From NCBI GenBank assembly GCA_903825035.1, contig CAIJYV010000026.1, forward strand, positions 62,001 to 126,000: 64,000 nt of DNA, given 5' to 3'. Shown here one piece after another: positions 34,826 to 43,796 of the stretch. This stretch comes from an uncultured Actinomycetes bacterium (GTDB taxonomy: Bacteria; Actinomycetota; Acidimicrobiia; Acidimicrobiales; RAAP-2). Below the pieces are notes generated by a model. The model was not told the DNA's origin. It saw only the letters and a program-made list of their open reading frames with translations, and made no database searches. The translations under genes and the position numbers were made by a program. Position 1 is the stretch's first letter. The number at the start of each line of letters is the position of its first letter.

Positions 34826-37800
34826 GATTTCTCCCTGGCGCGACGAGGTTGAATTTTTCTACTACCTCGGAAGGTGAAGATCCATTCCAAGCGCTGAATC
34901 CAGCCGAATCCGAGCCACACTACGAACCACAGCGCCAAACTAAAGCCAGCGAGTAAACCATTCAGCGGAAACTGGTGCAGGACCAATGATCCAATATTTA
35001 CCGAGGCGGTTGAGCTCGACGTCTTGTAGATAGCTCCCCATCCATGACGGAGAGCCCGCGCTACCGGCTTGCCGTTTACGTCGAGTGAGAATGCCCCGGC
35101 GGGCGCGAGTGCCGCGTGAACTATTGCATTCTGGGGAACTTCACCCGAGAAAGTAACGTTAGAAAATATCGGAGCGCTGGCTTGTCTCGCTTGCTTGGCC
35201 CAGACAATACCCTTAAATTTCAGATTCGAGAACGTTTCTTCTGATGGAGTCTGCAGACTAAGCGACAGATCCGTCTGGTGACCAAGCGCGGCGACCAAGA
35301 TATTCGGCGCATTTCGCACTGGCGACGACTGAACACCCGCAAAGTTTGGAGCGCCCGAGTTGAGTACAACGACCGTTGAAATGCCAGCCTCCGCAAGAAC
35401 CGCGCCCAGTTGAACGGTTGCGCCGTTCATCGCTTGGCGTACAGCGGTGAGTACCAGATCGCTCGCCCCCGAGTCAGGCGGCGTGAAAAGGGTTGCTCCC
35501 CCAGGAAGACCATTCATCGAAGTCGCAGCGGCCACACCAGGCGCTACGGACCAACCAGCGAGCGGAAGAACCGAAGGATCGCCCAGCCAGAGGACTCGGA
35601 AACCGCCAGATGGGCTACTCGATAGTTGGCCAAGAGATTCAGCAACTGAAGTGGTCGGTAAATCGAAGCGACCCGATGAACTATCCAGCATGAAGGGAAT
35701 TGCGGTGAGCGCAATGCTCGCCACCAGTGCCGTGGCGATCAAGCGGTGTAGGCCAAATTTCACCGCCGTGATGTCGTGCTCCAGAGAACTAATCGCTACC
35801 CCAACGAGCGCCGCTACAACTGCCGCTTGGAGAACGAGCAGGACATCGAGGTCAGGTGCGAGTGGGCCCAATGTACCGCGCGAGACAAGCACACTCAGCA
35901 GCAAAGTGAGCACGTAAATGGAAGCGAGTTTGGTCGCAACCGCTCGTCGAGCCTGTCGACTAATTATCAAACCGAGCAGAGCCGCAATGGGCAAGAGGTA
36001 GAACCACCAAGCTTGGCCAAAACCTCCATCGGCACCCTTGATTAACGACCACAAGTCCGGGGAGGACCACCCGCCGCGCTGCAAGCCAAACACCTCGAGT
36101 GCTCGACGTCCCGCTAGGAGCGTGTTTGCGACTAGCGGCAGCAAAAACCACACTGTCGAGCCGAGAACCGAACCCAAGAGCCTCCAGTGCGAGGGAGCTG
36201 AATCGGTCTCGTCCGGCTCAAACTGACGCGCCAACCAAACGCCCGCCACAATAAGTAATGGGATAAAGGCCACGGCTGGTGCCATCGCCATCGACAGGGC
36301 GACCAACATAACGAGCATCATTCGCTGGCCCGCCTCTGAGGTACGCCAGCCTCGGTGTCCAAATGGCACCGCAGCAGAGTACGGCTTCAGTCGGAATCCC
36401 GGAACGTCGAGTAACTCAAACATCCGGCGAAGAATGAATGGCGTAGTGGCCACTACGAGGAGAACGTCGATTCGCCCCTGCGCAATCATGTTGGCACCAA
36501 TGGGCATTGCCAGATATCCAATAGACGCAATGATGCGTGCTCGATTAGATACCTTGTACTTCAAGAAACGTGCGACACCAATCGCGCCAACCGGAATCGC
36601 CAGAATGAGGGCCAGCCGGGGCAAGGTTCCCATACGGCCAAAGACGAAAGTTCCCGCGAACGCAATCACACCGTAACCAGGCATTCCCGGGGTTCCAGTG
36701 CCCACTCCATTGGGCGACCAGGAAGCAAAGAAGTGGCGCCAGGTGCTCCACCAAGAGTCGAGTGGCGCTAACCGACCGACGAGAGGCAGGTGCATTGAGA
36801 TCAAGTTACGAGTTCCGATTGCCCAGAAGGTGAACACTGCACCAATGAGCAAAATCTGCGAGCGAAAGGAGGTGAAGATTTTTGATGGGCGATGGCGCAA
36901 GGCAAAGTTGGGGTTTTCAGTGATTTCGTCGAACTCGTCATTCTCGGAGAAGGTTGAGCCGAACCCCACCCCAGCGTCGGCTCGATCCTCCGTACGCTGT
37001 TCTGGCTCTTCCTCGGGCAAAATCCCACGCGCTGCGTCATATCCTTCACGAACGAGGGTGTTAGCAAAGGATTTAATGCGGTTAACGCCAGGTACCTGCA
37101 GACGACGGAGATTGCTGTCGGTGAGAGCAACGATAGATTTACGATGCTTCCTGCGGTCCCTGATGTGACGACGGTGAAAAGCCAGCCACCGCCAAGATCC
37201 CAAGATGGCGCGAACACGTTTGCGGTCACGACCCACCACGGAAATTCCGAGTTCAACTACGTCAAGGACAAATAGTTGGGCGAGAATCCACAGAGTGTGC
37301 CAGACTCCCCAACCCGTCGCAACCACTAATAGCTGGTGGCGGCGCTGCAAACTTTGACGTGAAGCCCGTCGAGCCCCGAGTGCGGAGATTGGGCGTTCGC
37401 CTCGAGCGATGCTTTCACGGTGAGCCACTTTGGCGCCTGGGGCGACAATGATGCGCGCACCGGCATTTTGGGCCCGCCAGCAGATGTCGAGGTCTTCGCC
37501 TAATGCGGGCAACATGGGGTCAAACCCGCGGAGGGTGTTGAAGAGGTCAGTGCGAATAAGCGTTGCGCCACCAGGCGCCACAAACACATCTCGTTCGAGG
37601 TCTTGTTGTCCGTGGTCGATCTCGCCAATTTCAATGCGCTCTTTCACCGAACCAAACCGGTCGCTCGTTTGACCTACGTGAAGCAGGACCATTGGATCTT
37701 CGTAATCGACGAACTTTGGGGTTACGATGCCCGCGTTGGTTCGATAGGCCGCCTCAACCATGATTGAAACCGCATCACTATCCAAGCGAATGTCATCGTG

Positions 37801-38073
37801 GCAAAACAAAAAGAAGGCTGAACCCTGGACCAGCAGCGCCCCTTCGTTACAGGCAGCCGCGAAGCCTCGGTTTGCGTCGAGTAGTCGGACGTAAACGTCG
37901 GGGGCGACCGCCGCGATTCGCTCAGGTACTTGGTCGGCCTGACCGTTGCCGATAACCAGCACTGAGAGGGAGGGGTAATCCTGATCTACGAGCGAAGCAA
38001 CCGTGGCTTCAAGACCAAGTCCATAGTCGGTGGTAACCACGATGGCTACTACGGCGGGGGCACGAGTCTCCAT
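34822..38073 (-). CDS. GT2 glycosyltransferase fused to a large multi-spanning membrane domain
   Basis: A 1083-residue protein. Residues about 1-240 form a GT2 domain: VSLVDQDYPSLSVLVIGNG, ANRGFAAACNEGALL, CHDDIRLDSDA with the acidic metal site, and ALGEDLDICWRAQNAGA. A hydrophobic helix lies near 265-285. After a charged linker, about 12 spans occupy 400-830, followed by an extracellular domain and a final span near 1050. Such fusions paired with a DUF5719 protein are conserved in actinobacteria near manB and the F420 genes. It may make a polyprenyl-linked sugar inside and use it outside (inference). Confidence 0.8.
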   Translation of the reverse strand: METRAPAVVAIVVTTDYGLGLEATVASLVDQDYPSLSVLVIGNGQADQVPERIAAVAPDVYVRLLDANRGFAAACNEGALLVQGSAFFLFCHDDIRLDSDAVSIMVEAAYRTNAGIVTPKFVDYEDPMVLLHVGQTSDRFGSVKERIEIGEIDHGQQDLERDVFVAPGGATLIRTDLFNTLRGFDPMLPALGEDLDICWRAQNAGARIIVAPGAKVAHRESIARGERPISALGARRASRQSLQRRHQLLVVATGWGVWHTLWILAQLFVLDVVELGISVVGRDRKRVRAILGSWRWLAFHRRHIRDRRKHRKSIVALTDSNLRRLQVPGVNRIKSFANTLVREGYDAARGILPEEEPEQRTEDRADAGVGFGSTFSENDEFDEITENPNFALRHRPSKIFTSFRSQILLIGAVFTFWAIGTRNLISMHLPLVGRLAPLDSWWSTWRHFFASWSPNGVGTGTPGMPGYGVIAFAGTFVFGRMGTLPRLALILAIPVGAIGVARFLKYKVSNRARIIASIGYLAMPIGANMIAQGRIDVLLVVATTPFILRRMFELLDVPGFRLKPYSAAVPFGHRGWRTSEAGQRMMLVMLVALSMAMAPAVAFIPLLIVAGVWLARQFEPDETDSAPSHWRLLGSVLGSTVWFLLPLVANTLLAGRRALEVFGLQRGGWSSPDLWSLIKGADGGFGQAWWFYLLPIAALLGLIISRQARRAVATKLASIYVLTLLLSVLVSRGTLGPLAPDLDVLLVLQAAVVAALVGVAISSLEHDITAVKFGLHRLIATALVASIALTAIPFMLDSSSGRFDLPTTSVAESLGQLSSSPSGGFRVLWLGDPSVLPLAGWSVAPGVAAATSMNGLPGGATLFTPPDSGASDLVLTAVRQAMNGATVQLGAVLAEAGISTVVVLNSGAPNFAGVQSSPVRNAPNILVAALGHQTDLSLSLQTPSEETFSNLKFKGIVWAKQARQASAPIFSNVTFSGEVPQNAIVHAALAPAGAFSLDVNGKPVARALRHGWGAIYKTSSSTASVNIGSLVLHQFPLNGLLAGFSLALWFVVWLGFGWIQRLEWIFTFRGSRKIQPRRAREKS

Positions 38074-38133
38074 TAGACAATTAAGGCTAGTTGGACATCG
38101 ACCCGAATTTTGCCCTCTGGGTACCTGCTGGGC

Positions 38134-39264
38134 CTAGTGAATAGAGGGTTTTCGGCCCTGCGCGATGCGGTAGGCCTCTAGGTGTTGGGCAATCGAGGCA
38201 TCCCACGTAAAGCGTTGAGCTCGTAAGCGGGCTGCCGCGGTTCGCTCTTTTCGCGAACGAGGCGCCTCGGAAATTGCTTGGCCCAGTGCTTGAGCCAATT
38301 CACCCGCGTCCCCAGGCGTACTGTAGAGCGCTGTGGGTCCGGCAATTTCTGCCATAACAGTCTTGGCGCTCGTAACAACCGAAGCGCCACAGGCCATAGC
38401 CTCGAGTACCGGAAGCCCGAAGCCTTCTCCTCGTGACGGATACGCCACGACTTCCGCTCGACGCAACAGTGCTGGCAACAGGTCATCAGAAACAAAGCCC
38501 AGCTTGCGGATCCGATTGCGTACCGGATGGCGATCTAGCAATGGAGCGAAGTTCGATTCGCCCCAACCCATTTGCCCCGCAATCCAAAGTTCGATGTCGT
38601 CATTCTCTCGCGCTAATTCGGAAAAAGCGTGCAGCAATACATCGAGACCCTTGCGCGGTTCGAGGGTACCCACGAAGAGAATGAAAGGAGTTGAGTTGCT
38701 CAAGTTGGCTGCACTGAAGAGGGCATCGTCTTGAACGCCCGTGGTCGAAAAGCGTTCAAGGTCCACCCCGTGTGGTGCTACGACGATCGGCACATCGGTA
38801 GCAACGTGTTCGCGCAGCAACTTTGCGGTGAACTCGCTAACGCTAATTAAAACATCAGCGTGTTTTGCCGCGTAGCGAATCGCTTGACGAAAAAATCTGA
38901 CCTTCGCCGGTTCATGCCATTCGGGGTTGGTAAAGAACGTGAGATCGTGGATTGTCACGGCGGTTGGCCGACCGGCTCGATGGGGCATGGTGTAGTGGGG
39001 CGAATGCCATACGTCCACTGCCTTCAAGACTCGGCTCTGACCAAGCAGTTCTCGTTCGTACAACAGTCGCAACACTCGATTAGCAGGAACTGAACCGTGC
39101 AGATAAGCCGCTGGCGCAATTGCTGCCCATCGTTGCGTATCGTCGCTTCGCGAAAGTAACTCAAGATCGAGATGGTGCCCGAGTCGTTGTGCGAGTTCGA
39201 CGATGTAGCGACCTGCACCCGCGGGCTGTACTGGAACGGCCGAGACATCGAGGCCCAGCTTCAT
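38134..39264 (-). CDS. GT4-type glycosyltransferase
   Basis: A 376-residue retaining glycosyltransferase with GT-B fold. The C-terminal donor domain has FILFVGTLEPRKGLDVLL, AEVVAYPSRGEGFGLPVLEAMACG with the conserved EX7E pattern, and SVVTSAKTVMAEIAG. The start ATG 39264 overlaps the previous stop by 4 bp (ATGA) and has GAAGG 8 nt upstream; ATG 39270 is less likely. It belongs to a run of three transferases plus a beta-lactamase-like gene read in one direction, with the next GT2 fusion 60 bp downstream. Probably adds mannose or a similar sugar to an envelope glycan. Confidence 0.87.
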   Translation of the reverse strand: MKLGLDVSAVPVQPAGAGRYIVELAQRLGHHLDLELLSRSDDTQRWAAIAPAAYLHGSVPANRVLRLLYERELLGQSRVLKAVDVWHSPHYTMPHRAGRPTAVTIHDLTFFTNPEWHEPAKVRFFRQAIRYAAKHADVLISVSEFTAKLLREHVATDVPIVVAPHGVDLERFSTTGVQDDALFSAANLSNSTPFILFVGTLEPRKGLDVLLHAFSELARENDDIELWIAGQMGWGESNFAPLLDRHPVRNRIRKLGFVSDDLLPALLRRAEVVAYPSRGEGFGLPVLEAMACGASVVTSAKTVMAEIAGPTALYSTPGDAGELAQALGQAISEAPRSRKERTAAARLRAQRFTWDASIAQHLEAYRIAQGRKPSIH

Positions 39265-40337
39265 CGCCATGCCTTCAGGTGTTCGCGAGCCATCTGAGAC
39301 CAGGTCAGGGCGGCCACCGAACTCTGTCGGCGGCGGCGGTCAGTCGCCGCAGAACTGAGAGTCGTCGCGTGGATGAGTCCATCAGCGATTGACTCGATAT
39401 CCAAGGGGTCGACCTGCACAACCTCAGAATTCCCAGCAATCGAAGGGGTCGTAGTGCTGGCTACTACTTGAGTTCCCTGGGCCAGCGCCTCAATTGGGGG
39501 CAGCCCCCAGCCCTCGGCCAAAGGGACGTAGGCCATGACGCGGGCATCGCGGAGTAGGCCCTTCAGGGTCTCGCGAGGCACCAGACCAACTGCGATTGCG
39601 TGGTCAAGGTATTCGCGCCCCCACCCAGCCGGTCCCGCAAGGACCAACTGCCCAAGAGCCGGCTCGCTTCGAGCCGCAATCTCGTGAGCGCGGATAAGAC
39701 GCTCAAGATTCTTCCTAGGTTCGCGTGTCCCAACATAGAGAGTGAAAGGGCCCTTTACCCCCATTTCAGCTAAGAAATCGCGAACGGCGGTTTTGGAAAT
39801 TGGCTCCACCCCATCATCGTCAACACCTAATCGGATCTGGGTAATACGAGATTCCGCCACGCCTTCATTCAGCAACCGATCAATTAGTGGAGGTGAAGGA
39901 ATGAAGAGATGTAGTGACTGAGTTTTTAGGATATGGCGCAGTCGAGACTCGTGAAACTTTGCGCCACGTCGACTCGTTACCGTTGGGTCGTCACGCCAGA
40001 GAACGTCGTGGATAGTTACGCTGTGTTTCGTGGTGACCTTCCCGCCGCCGAAGGGGCCCGCAAAGGTTGGGGCGTGGACGACATCAACATTGCTTGGCAC
40101 GCCAACTGAAGTGAATCGCCACAGCGAAGTAAGGGCGCGCAGGCCGAGTGGTGCTTCCACCGTTTCAATTCCAAGGTTCGAAAGTGGAGACATCCCCTTA
40201 GGGGCTAGGCCGAGTACCTCAACCTCGGAGGTAGCAACCTCGTTCAGCCCCTGAATAAGTCCCCGCACGTACGTCCCGATACCACCTGGCTGGGCTCGGT
40301 ATAACTGGTCGAGCGAGAGCAGGATTCGCTGGGTCAC
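39261..40337 (-). CDS. GT4-type glycosyltransferase
   Basis: A 358-residue GT-B enzyme. The N-terminal loop is QPGGIGTYVRGLIQGL, and the donor domain carries FTLYVGTREPRKNLERLIRAHE, ARVMAYVPLAEGWGLPPIEALAQG with the EX7E pattern, and VVASTTTPSIAGNSEVV. The GxGxYxRGL start is typical of mannosyl- or other hexosyl-transferases of GT4. It overlaps both neighbours by 4 bp, so translation is coupled along the operon. The acceptor is unknown. Confidence 0.87.
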   Translation of the reverse strand: MTQRILLSLDQLYRAQPGGIGTYVRGLIQGLNEVATSEVEVLGLAPKGMSPLSNLGIETVEAPLGLRALTSLWRFTSVGVPSNVDVVHAPTFAGPFGGGKVTTKHSVTIHDVLWRDDPTVTSRRGAKFHESRLRHILKTQSLHLFIPSPPLIDRLLNEGVAESRITQIRLGVDDDGVEPISKTAVRDFLAEMGVKGPFTLYVGTREPRKNLERLIRAHEIAARSEPALGQLVLAGPAGWGREYLDHAIAVGLVPRETLKGLLRDARVMAYVPLAEGWGLPPIEALAQGTQVVASTTTPSIAGNSEVVQVDPLDIESIADGLIHATTLSSAATDRRRRQSSVAALTWSQMAREHLKAWR

Positions 40338-41335
40338 GCTTTATAGTCTCGCAGAATGTCGCGGTAAATCGTGTGGTACCGCATCGCAACTGCTTCTGGC
40401 TCAAAATCCTTGGCTCGTTCCAGACCAGCTGCACGCAGCAGTTTTCGTTTTGACTCGTTATGCCACAGCTCGCGTAAAAACTCAATGAATTCCTGGTCTG
40501 GCTCCACCAAAGCGGCCGCGCCACCCATGACCTCAAAATTGATATCACTCAAGCGAGCCATAGTGGGAACGCCCGCCGAAAGTGCCGCGACACCAAAGGA
40601 GGGAAAGCGAGCCCCGTCGGAAATATCGATGACCACTCGGGCTCGCTGCAGGGTTTGCGCAGCCTTTGCTCGTGGAACGAGGCGCACCTTACCGACCTTT
40701 CCTCGAATTTCTTTGTTGACCGCCTTGCTCCCGAGCACCAGCACCTCGGCATTTACCGATTTCGCAAAGGCCGTGATTTCCGGTAAGCGAGCTAGCAGAC
40801 GCTCTTGTCCACCGGCCACATTCACCACCACGCAATCACCCGTGGTGACGAGCGGCTGAGCGGGGATAACGGGAGGCGCCGAGACAACCTGATTACGTCG
40901 AGCTCTCAATGCGGTTTGGACCTCATGGGAACCGGTTCGAGTTGAGACGACCAAAGTTGCCCCCTGATCGAGTGCCCGTTGGAGATCTCTGATCCGCGGA
41001 TGGGCCTTGGCCCTAGAACGCAAGGGGCGAAGATCGTCGATGCTGATTACTAACGGAATCTTCTTTGTGGGCGGGAGCGCATCTCCGGCAACGTGTACTA
41101 CCTCGACCTTCGGAAAGACTTTGTCGAATGCTCGGCCTCGACCCACCAGCCAACGTCGCTGCCTCCACCTTCTCCGCGGAATTCGTAGTTCACTCGCCCG
41201 TTCACGCTTCGAACTCGAATGAAACGTGCGAAGTTCTAAGTCGGAAAGTTTTTCTAGTGCCCGGGCGAGGTCGGCCATGGTGTTGCCCATTGACTCCAAC
41301 GAACCATCGAGATCAAGAGCGATGCAGGTTTTCAT
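40334..41335 (-). CDS. Divergent GT-B glycosyltransferase-like protein
   Basis: A 333-residue protein whose C-terminal half resembles a GT-B donor domain: ARVVIDISDGARFPSFGVAALSAGVPTMAR has the place of the GT4 EX7E loop, but the first Glu is replaced (SDGARFPSFGVAAL). The N-terminus begins MKTCIALDLDGSLESM. Upstream codons to 41395 are open but ATG 41335 overlaps the previous stop (ATGA), which decides the start. Loss of the acidic donor residues suggests an altered or non-catalytic transferase that works with the two GT4 enzymes downstream. Confidence 0.65.
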   Translation of the reverse strand: MKTCIALDLDGSLESMGNTMADLARALEKLSDLELRTFHSSSKRERASELRIPRRRWRQRRWLVGRGRAFDKVFPKVEVVHVAGDALPPTKKIPLVISIDDLRPLRSRAKAHPRIRDLQRALDQGATLVVSTRTGSHEVQTALRARRNQVVSAPPVIPAQPLVTTGDCVVVNVAGGQERLLARLPEITAFAKSVNAEVLVLGSKAVNKEIRGKVGKVRLVPRAKAAQTLQRARVVIDISDGARFPSFGVAALSAGVPTMARLSDINFEVMGGAAALVEPDQEFIEFLRELWHNESKRKLLRAAGLERAKDFEPEAVAMRYHTIYRDILRDYKA

Positions 41336-42135
41336 GACCGCAAGATTTCTTCGCGCAGAGACGAGGTCACGGTCGAGAAATACTCCTTCGCCCACGGTCC
41401 AAAGTCGACAGTGCTGGTGGCAACTAGGGCGATGCCCTCTTCAACGTTCACCAACATGAATGCTCCACTTTGTCCAAAGTGGCCGAAACTCAGTGAGGGC
41501 CAATCGCCCATCCAATGGGATTTCTTACCGTTGACCTCTACGCCTAAACCCCACCAACAGGGTTCGAATCGTCCATAGCCAGGAACCACTCCGCCTATCT
41601 CCGGAAGAAAGACTGTGCGAGCTCGGTCCCGCCCAGCTTCACTCATGAGTCTTGGTCGCAGCCACTCACCCGCGATCATCGCGAGGTCTTCGCAACTCCC
41701 CACCACCCCAGAACTGGGTCGACCTTGCAGGGTCGCTGATATCCCCAGCGGAGCAAAGATTTCTCGTCCCCAGAACTCTCGAGGGTCTCCTGCTGTCATT
41801 GTCGATACGGCGAGGTCAATGCCAACATTGGAGTACACCCGCTTCGAACCAACCGGAGCACGTGGCGAATCTGCTTCAAAGCCCAGGCCACTGGCGTGAG
41901 CCAAGAGATGGGTAAGAGTGGAGCCTTCCGGCCCGGCTGGGCAGGCGCCCAAGGTTGGATCAGTCTCGCTCCCGAGGGCAAATTGAAGGCTGGCAACGGT
42001 TTTCGATACTGAAGCCCAGGCTCGAACCTCGTTTACGGGACCGTGACGAAAACTTTCGCTGATTGAGTCCCCGTCAAGGTGAAGTCCAATTAGCGCGGGC
42101 TCGCCGGGCCAGGGGGTTAACAAAGAGTCGAGCAC
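41332..42135 (-). CDS. Serine beta-lactamase/transpeptidase-fold hydrolase
   Basis: A 267-residue member of the class C beta-lactamase-like family. The SxxK motif is SVSK (about 43-46), the YxN motif is YSN in KRVYSNVGIDLAVSTM, and a HFGQSG segment stands at the place of the third KTG-like motif. No signal peptide is visible, so it is probably cytoplasmic and an esterase or amidase rather than a secreted lactamase. The start is GTG 42135, with TACACT 8 nt upstream. It is divergent from cofD and first gene of the glycosyltransferase operon. Confidence 0.8.
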   Translation of the reverse strand: MLDSLLTPWPGEPALIGLHLDGDSISESFRHGPVNEVRAWASVSKTVASLQFALGSETDPTLGACPAGPEGSTLTHLLAHASGLGFEADSPRAPVGSKRVYSNVGIDLAVSTMTAGDPREFWGREIFAPLGISATLQGRPSSGVVGSCEDLAMIAGEWLRPRLMSEAGRDRARTVFLPEIGGVVPGYGRFEPCWWGLGVEVNGKKSHWMGDWPSLSFGHFGQSGAFMLVNVEEGIALVATSTVDFGPWAKEYFSTVTSSLREEILRS

Positions 42136-42161
42136 GATTCCTAAGTGTAGTGAGCAGCCCC

Positions 42162-42167
42162 TAAGGT
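42162..42167 (+). promoter_or_regulatory. -10 element of cofD, leaderless
   Basis: TAAGGT, 7 nt before GTG 42175. It faces the divergent promoter of the beta-lactamase-fold gene. Confidence 0.5.
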
Positions 42168-42174
42168 TTTGGGC

Positions 42175-43101
42175 GTGATAACAGTTCTCTGCGGTGGGGT
42201 GGGTGCGGCCCGCCTACTCGGCCTCCTCCAGCGCGAGGTCGCCGACTTAAACTACTGCGCCGTAGTCAATGTGGGCGACGACTTGGTGCTCCACGGGCTC
42301 ACGATTTGTCCTGACCTAGACACCATTACGTACACCCTGGCTAACTTGAACAATGAAGTCACGGGCTGGGGCTTGACTGACGAAACCTGGCGCGTAAATC
42401 GAGAGCTTGCTGAACTTGGTGGAGAAGCCTGGTTTCAACTGGGTGATCGAGATTTAGCGACTCACCTGTATCGAACCGAACGACTTCACCAGGGTGCAAC
42501 GAAAACAGAGGTCGCCAGCGAATTAGCACGGCACCACGGGGTAACTCTCCCGATCCTTCCCGTATCCAATGACGCTGTTGCAACTTTTCTTGAGACCGAC
42601 ATCGGAGAGCTAAGTTTCCAAGAATATTTTGTGAAGCATCGTCACGCCGTCCCAGTTTCGAAAGTGACCTTCCGAGGGGCTGAAGTCGCCGTACCGACTG
42701 CCGAGAGCTTGACCGCTATTCAAAATGCCACTCGAGTCTTAATTGCTCCCTCCAATCCAGTGCTCTCAATTGCGCCAATCCTCGCCATACCTGGAATCTC
42801 AGAAGCGCTTCGGGCTCGCCGAAATACAATCGCCGCCGTCTCGCCCTTAATCGGTGGTCGCGCACTGAAGGGTCCAGCAGATCATTTGATGACTGAGCTG
42901 GGATTCGAGGCTTCCTCGTACGGCGTAGCCGCCTATTACGGAGAATTAGTTGGGCATTGGTTTATCGACGAAGTTGATGCGAGTCAGGCCAGTCGGATTG
43001 AAGAACTTGGGGCCAGCGTTACCGTTCTGCCAACAATCATGACCCAACCAGAATCTGCCTCAGCCCTCGCTCAGGGAATTGGTACATGGCTCAACTCGTA
43101 G
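42175..43101 (+). CDS. cofD: 2-phospho-L-lactate transferase (F420 biosynthesis)
   Basis: A 308-residue CofD/FbiA, which transfers the phospholactyl or phosphoenolpyruvyl moiety to the deazaflavin Fo. The start VITVLCGGVGAARLLGLL has the GGxGxxR nucleotide loop; NVGDDLVLHGLTICPDLDTI and LGDRDLATHLYRTERL are signature segments, and LIAPSNPVLSIAPILAI is also typical. GTG 42175 fits the family start; a TTG six bases upstream is less likely. It overlaps cofE by 16 bp, so the two are translationally linked. Confidence 0.95.
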   Translation: MITVLCGGVGAARLLGLLQREVADLNYCAVVNVGDDLVLHGLTICPDLDTITYTLANLNNEVTGWGLTDETWRVNRELAELGGEAWFQLGDRDLATHLYRTERLHQGATKTEVASELARHHGVTLPILPVSNDAVATFLETDIGELSFQEYFVKHRHAVPVSKVTFRGAEVAVPTAESLTAIQNATRVLIAPSNPVLSIAPILAIPGISEALRARRNTIAAVSPLIGGRALKGPADHLMTELGFEASSYGVAAYYGELVGHWFIDEVDASQASRIEELGASVTVLPTIMTQPESASALAQGIGTWLNS

Positions 43102-43796
43102 TTACTCCCCTTTACTCTGCGCATCGCTTCGGTTCGGGTGACGAATTACTGCCGCACCTTCTCACCGCCCTCAGTGACGCAAGTATCACTGTTGAGGATT
43201 TCGACCTGCTCGTGGTGACCTCAAAAGTGGTTTCAAAGGTAGAGGGTCAAGTGGTTTCTTTCAATGGCACAGAAGAAGCCCGCGAATCGTTGATTGAAAG
43301 TCAATCACGTCGGATACTGCGGCGCCGAGGTGGTTTGCGAATCACTGAGACCCATCACGGATTTGTCAACGCCAACGCCGGAATCGATTTTTCGAATACC
43401 GAGCCTGAAACTGCGGTACTGCTGCCAGTTGACGCGGATAAATCCGCTCGCGCCCTTCGGGCCCAATTCAGTCACGCCACCGGGAAAACTGTCGGCATCG
43501 TCATTACCGACACCTTTGGACGTACCTGGCGTAATGGTGTGGCTGATGTGGCCCTAGGTGCCGCAGGTATTCAAGTAATTGATGATCTCCGCGGCCAATC
43601 GGATGATTCTGGACGGTTACTAGAAGTCACCCAAGTTGCCATTGCCGATGAGATAGCTTCGGCCGCCAATCTCGTAGTGGCCAAGGACGGCTCTACCCCA
43701 TTTGTTCACATTCGAGGACTTGCGACCAAGCACTTCGGCAGTTCATCGGTAGCCGAGCACATCATTCGCCCAGCGAATGAGGACCTTTTCAGGTAA
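43086..43796 (+). CDS. cofE: F420-0:gamma-glutamyl ligase, stand-alone CofE
   Basis: A 236-residue ligase adding glutamates to F420-0 with GTP. Conserved stretches are LLVVTSKVVSKVEGQ, HHGFVNANAGIDFSN, VIVITDTFGRTWRNGVADVALG and LRGQSDDSGRLLEVT. In most actinobacteria the homologue FbiB is about twice as long, with a C-terminal flavin domain that reduces dehydro-F420-0; this one lacks it. The stop abuts the convergent ManC-like gene with no gap. Confidence 0.93.
   Translation: MAQLVVTPLYSAHRFGSGDELLPHLLTALSDASITVEDFDLLVVTSKVVSKVEGQVVSFNGTEEARESLIESQSRRILRRRGGLRITETHHGFVNANAGIDFSNTEPETAVLLPVDADKSARALRAQFSHATGKTVGIVITDTFGRTWRNGVADVALGAAGIQVIDDLRGQSDDSGRLLEVTQVAIADEIASAANLVVAKDGSTPFVHIRGLATKHFGSSSVAEHIIRPANEDLFR

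Noticed and set aside
36698-37168. 156-codon plus-strand frame inside the GT2 fusion
   Set aside because: Opposite to a well-supported GT2/membrane protein; no start signal.
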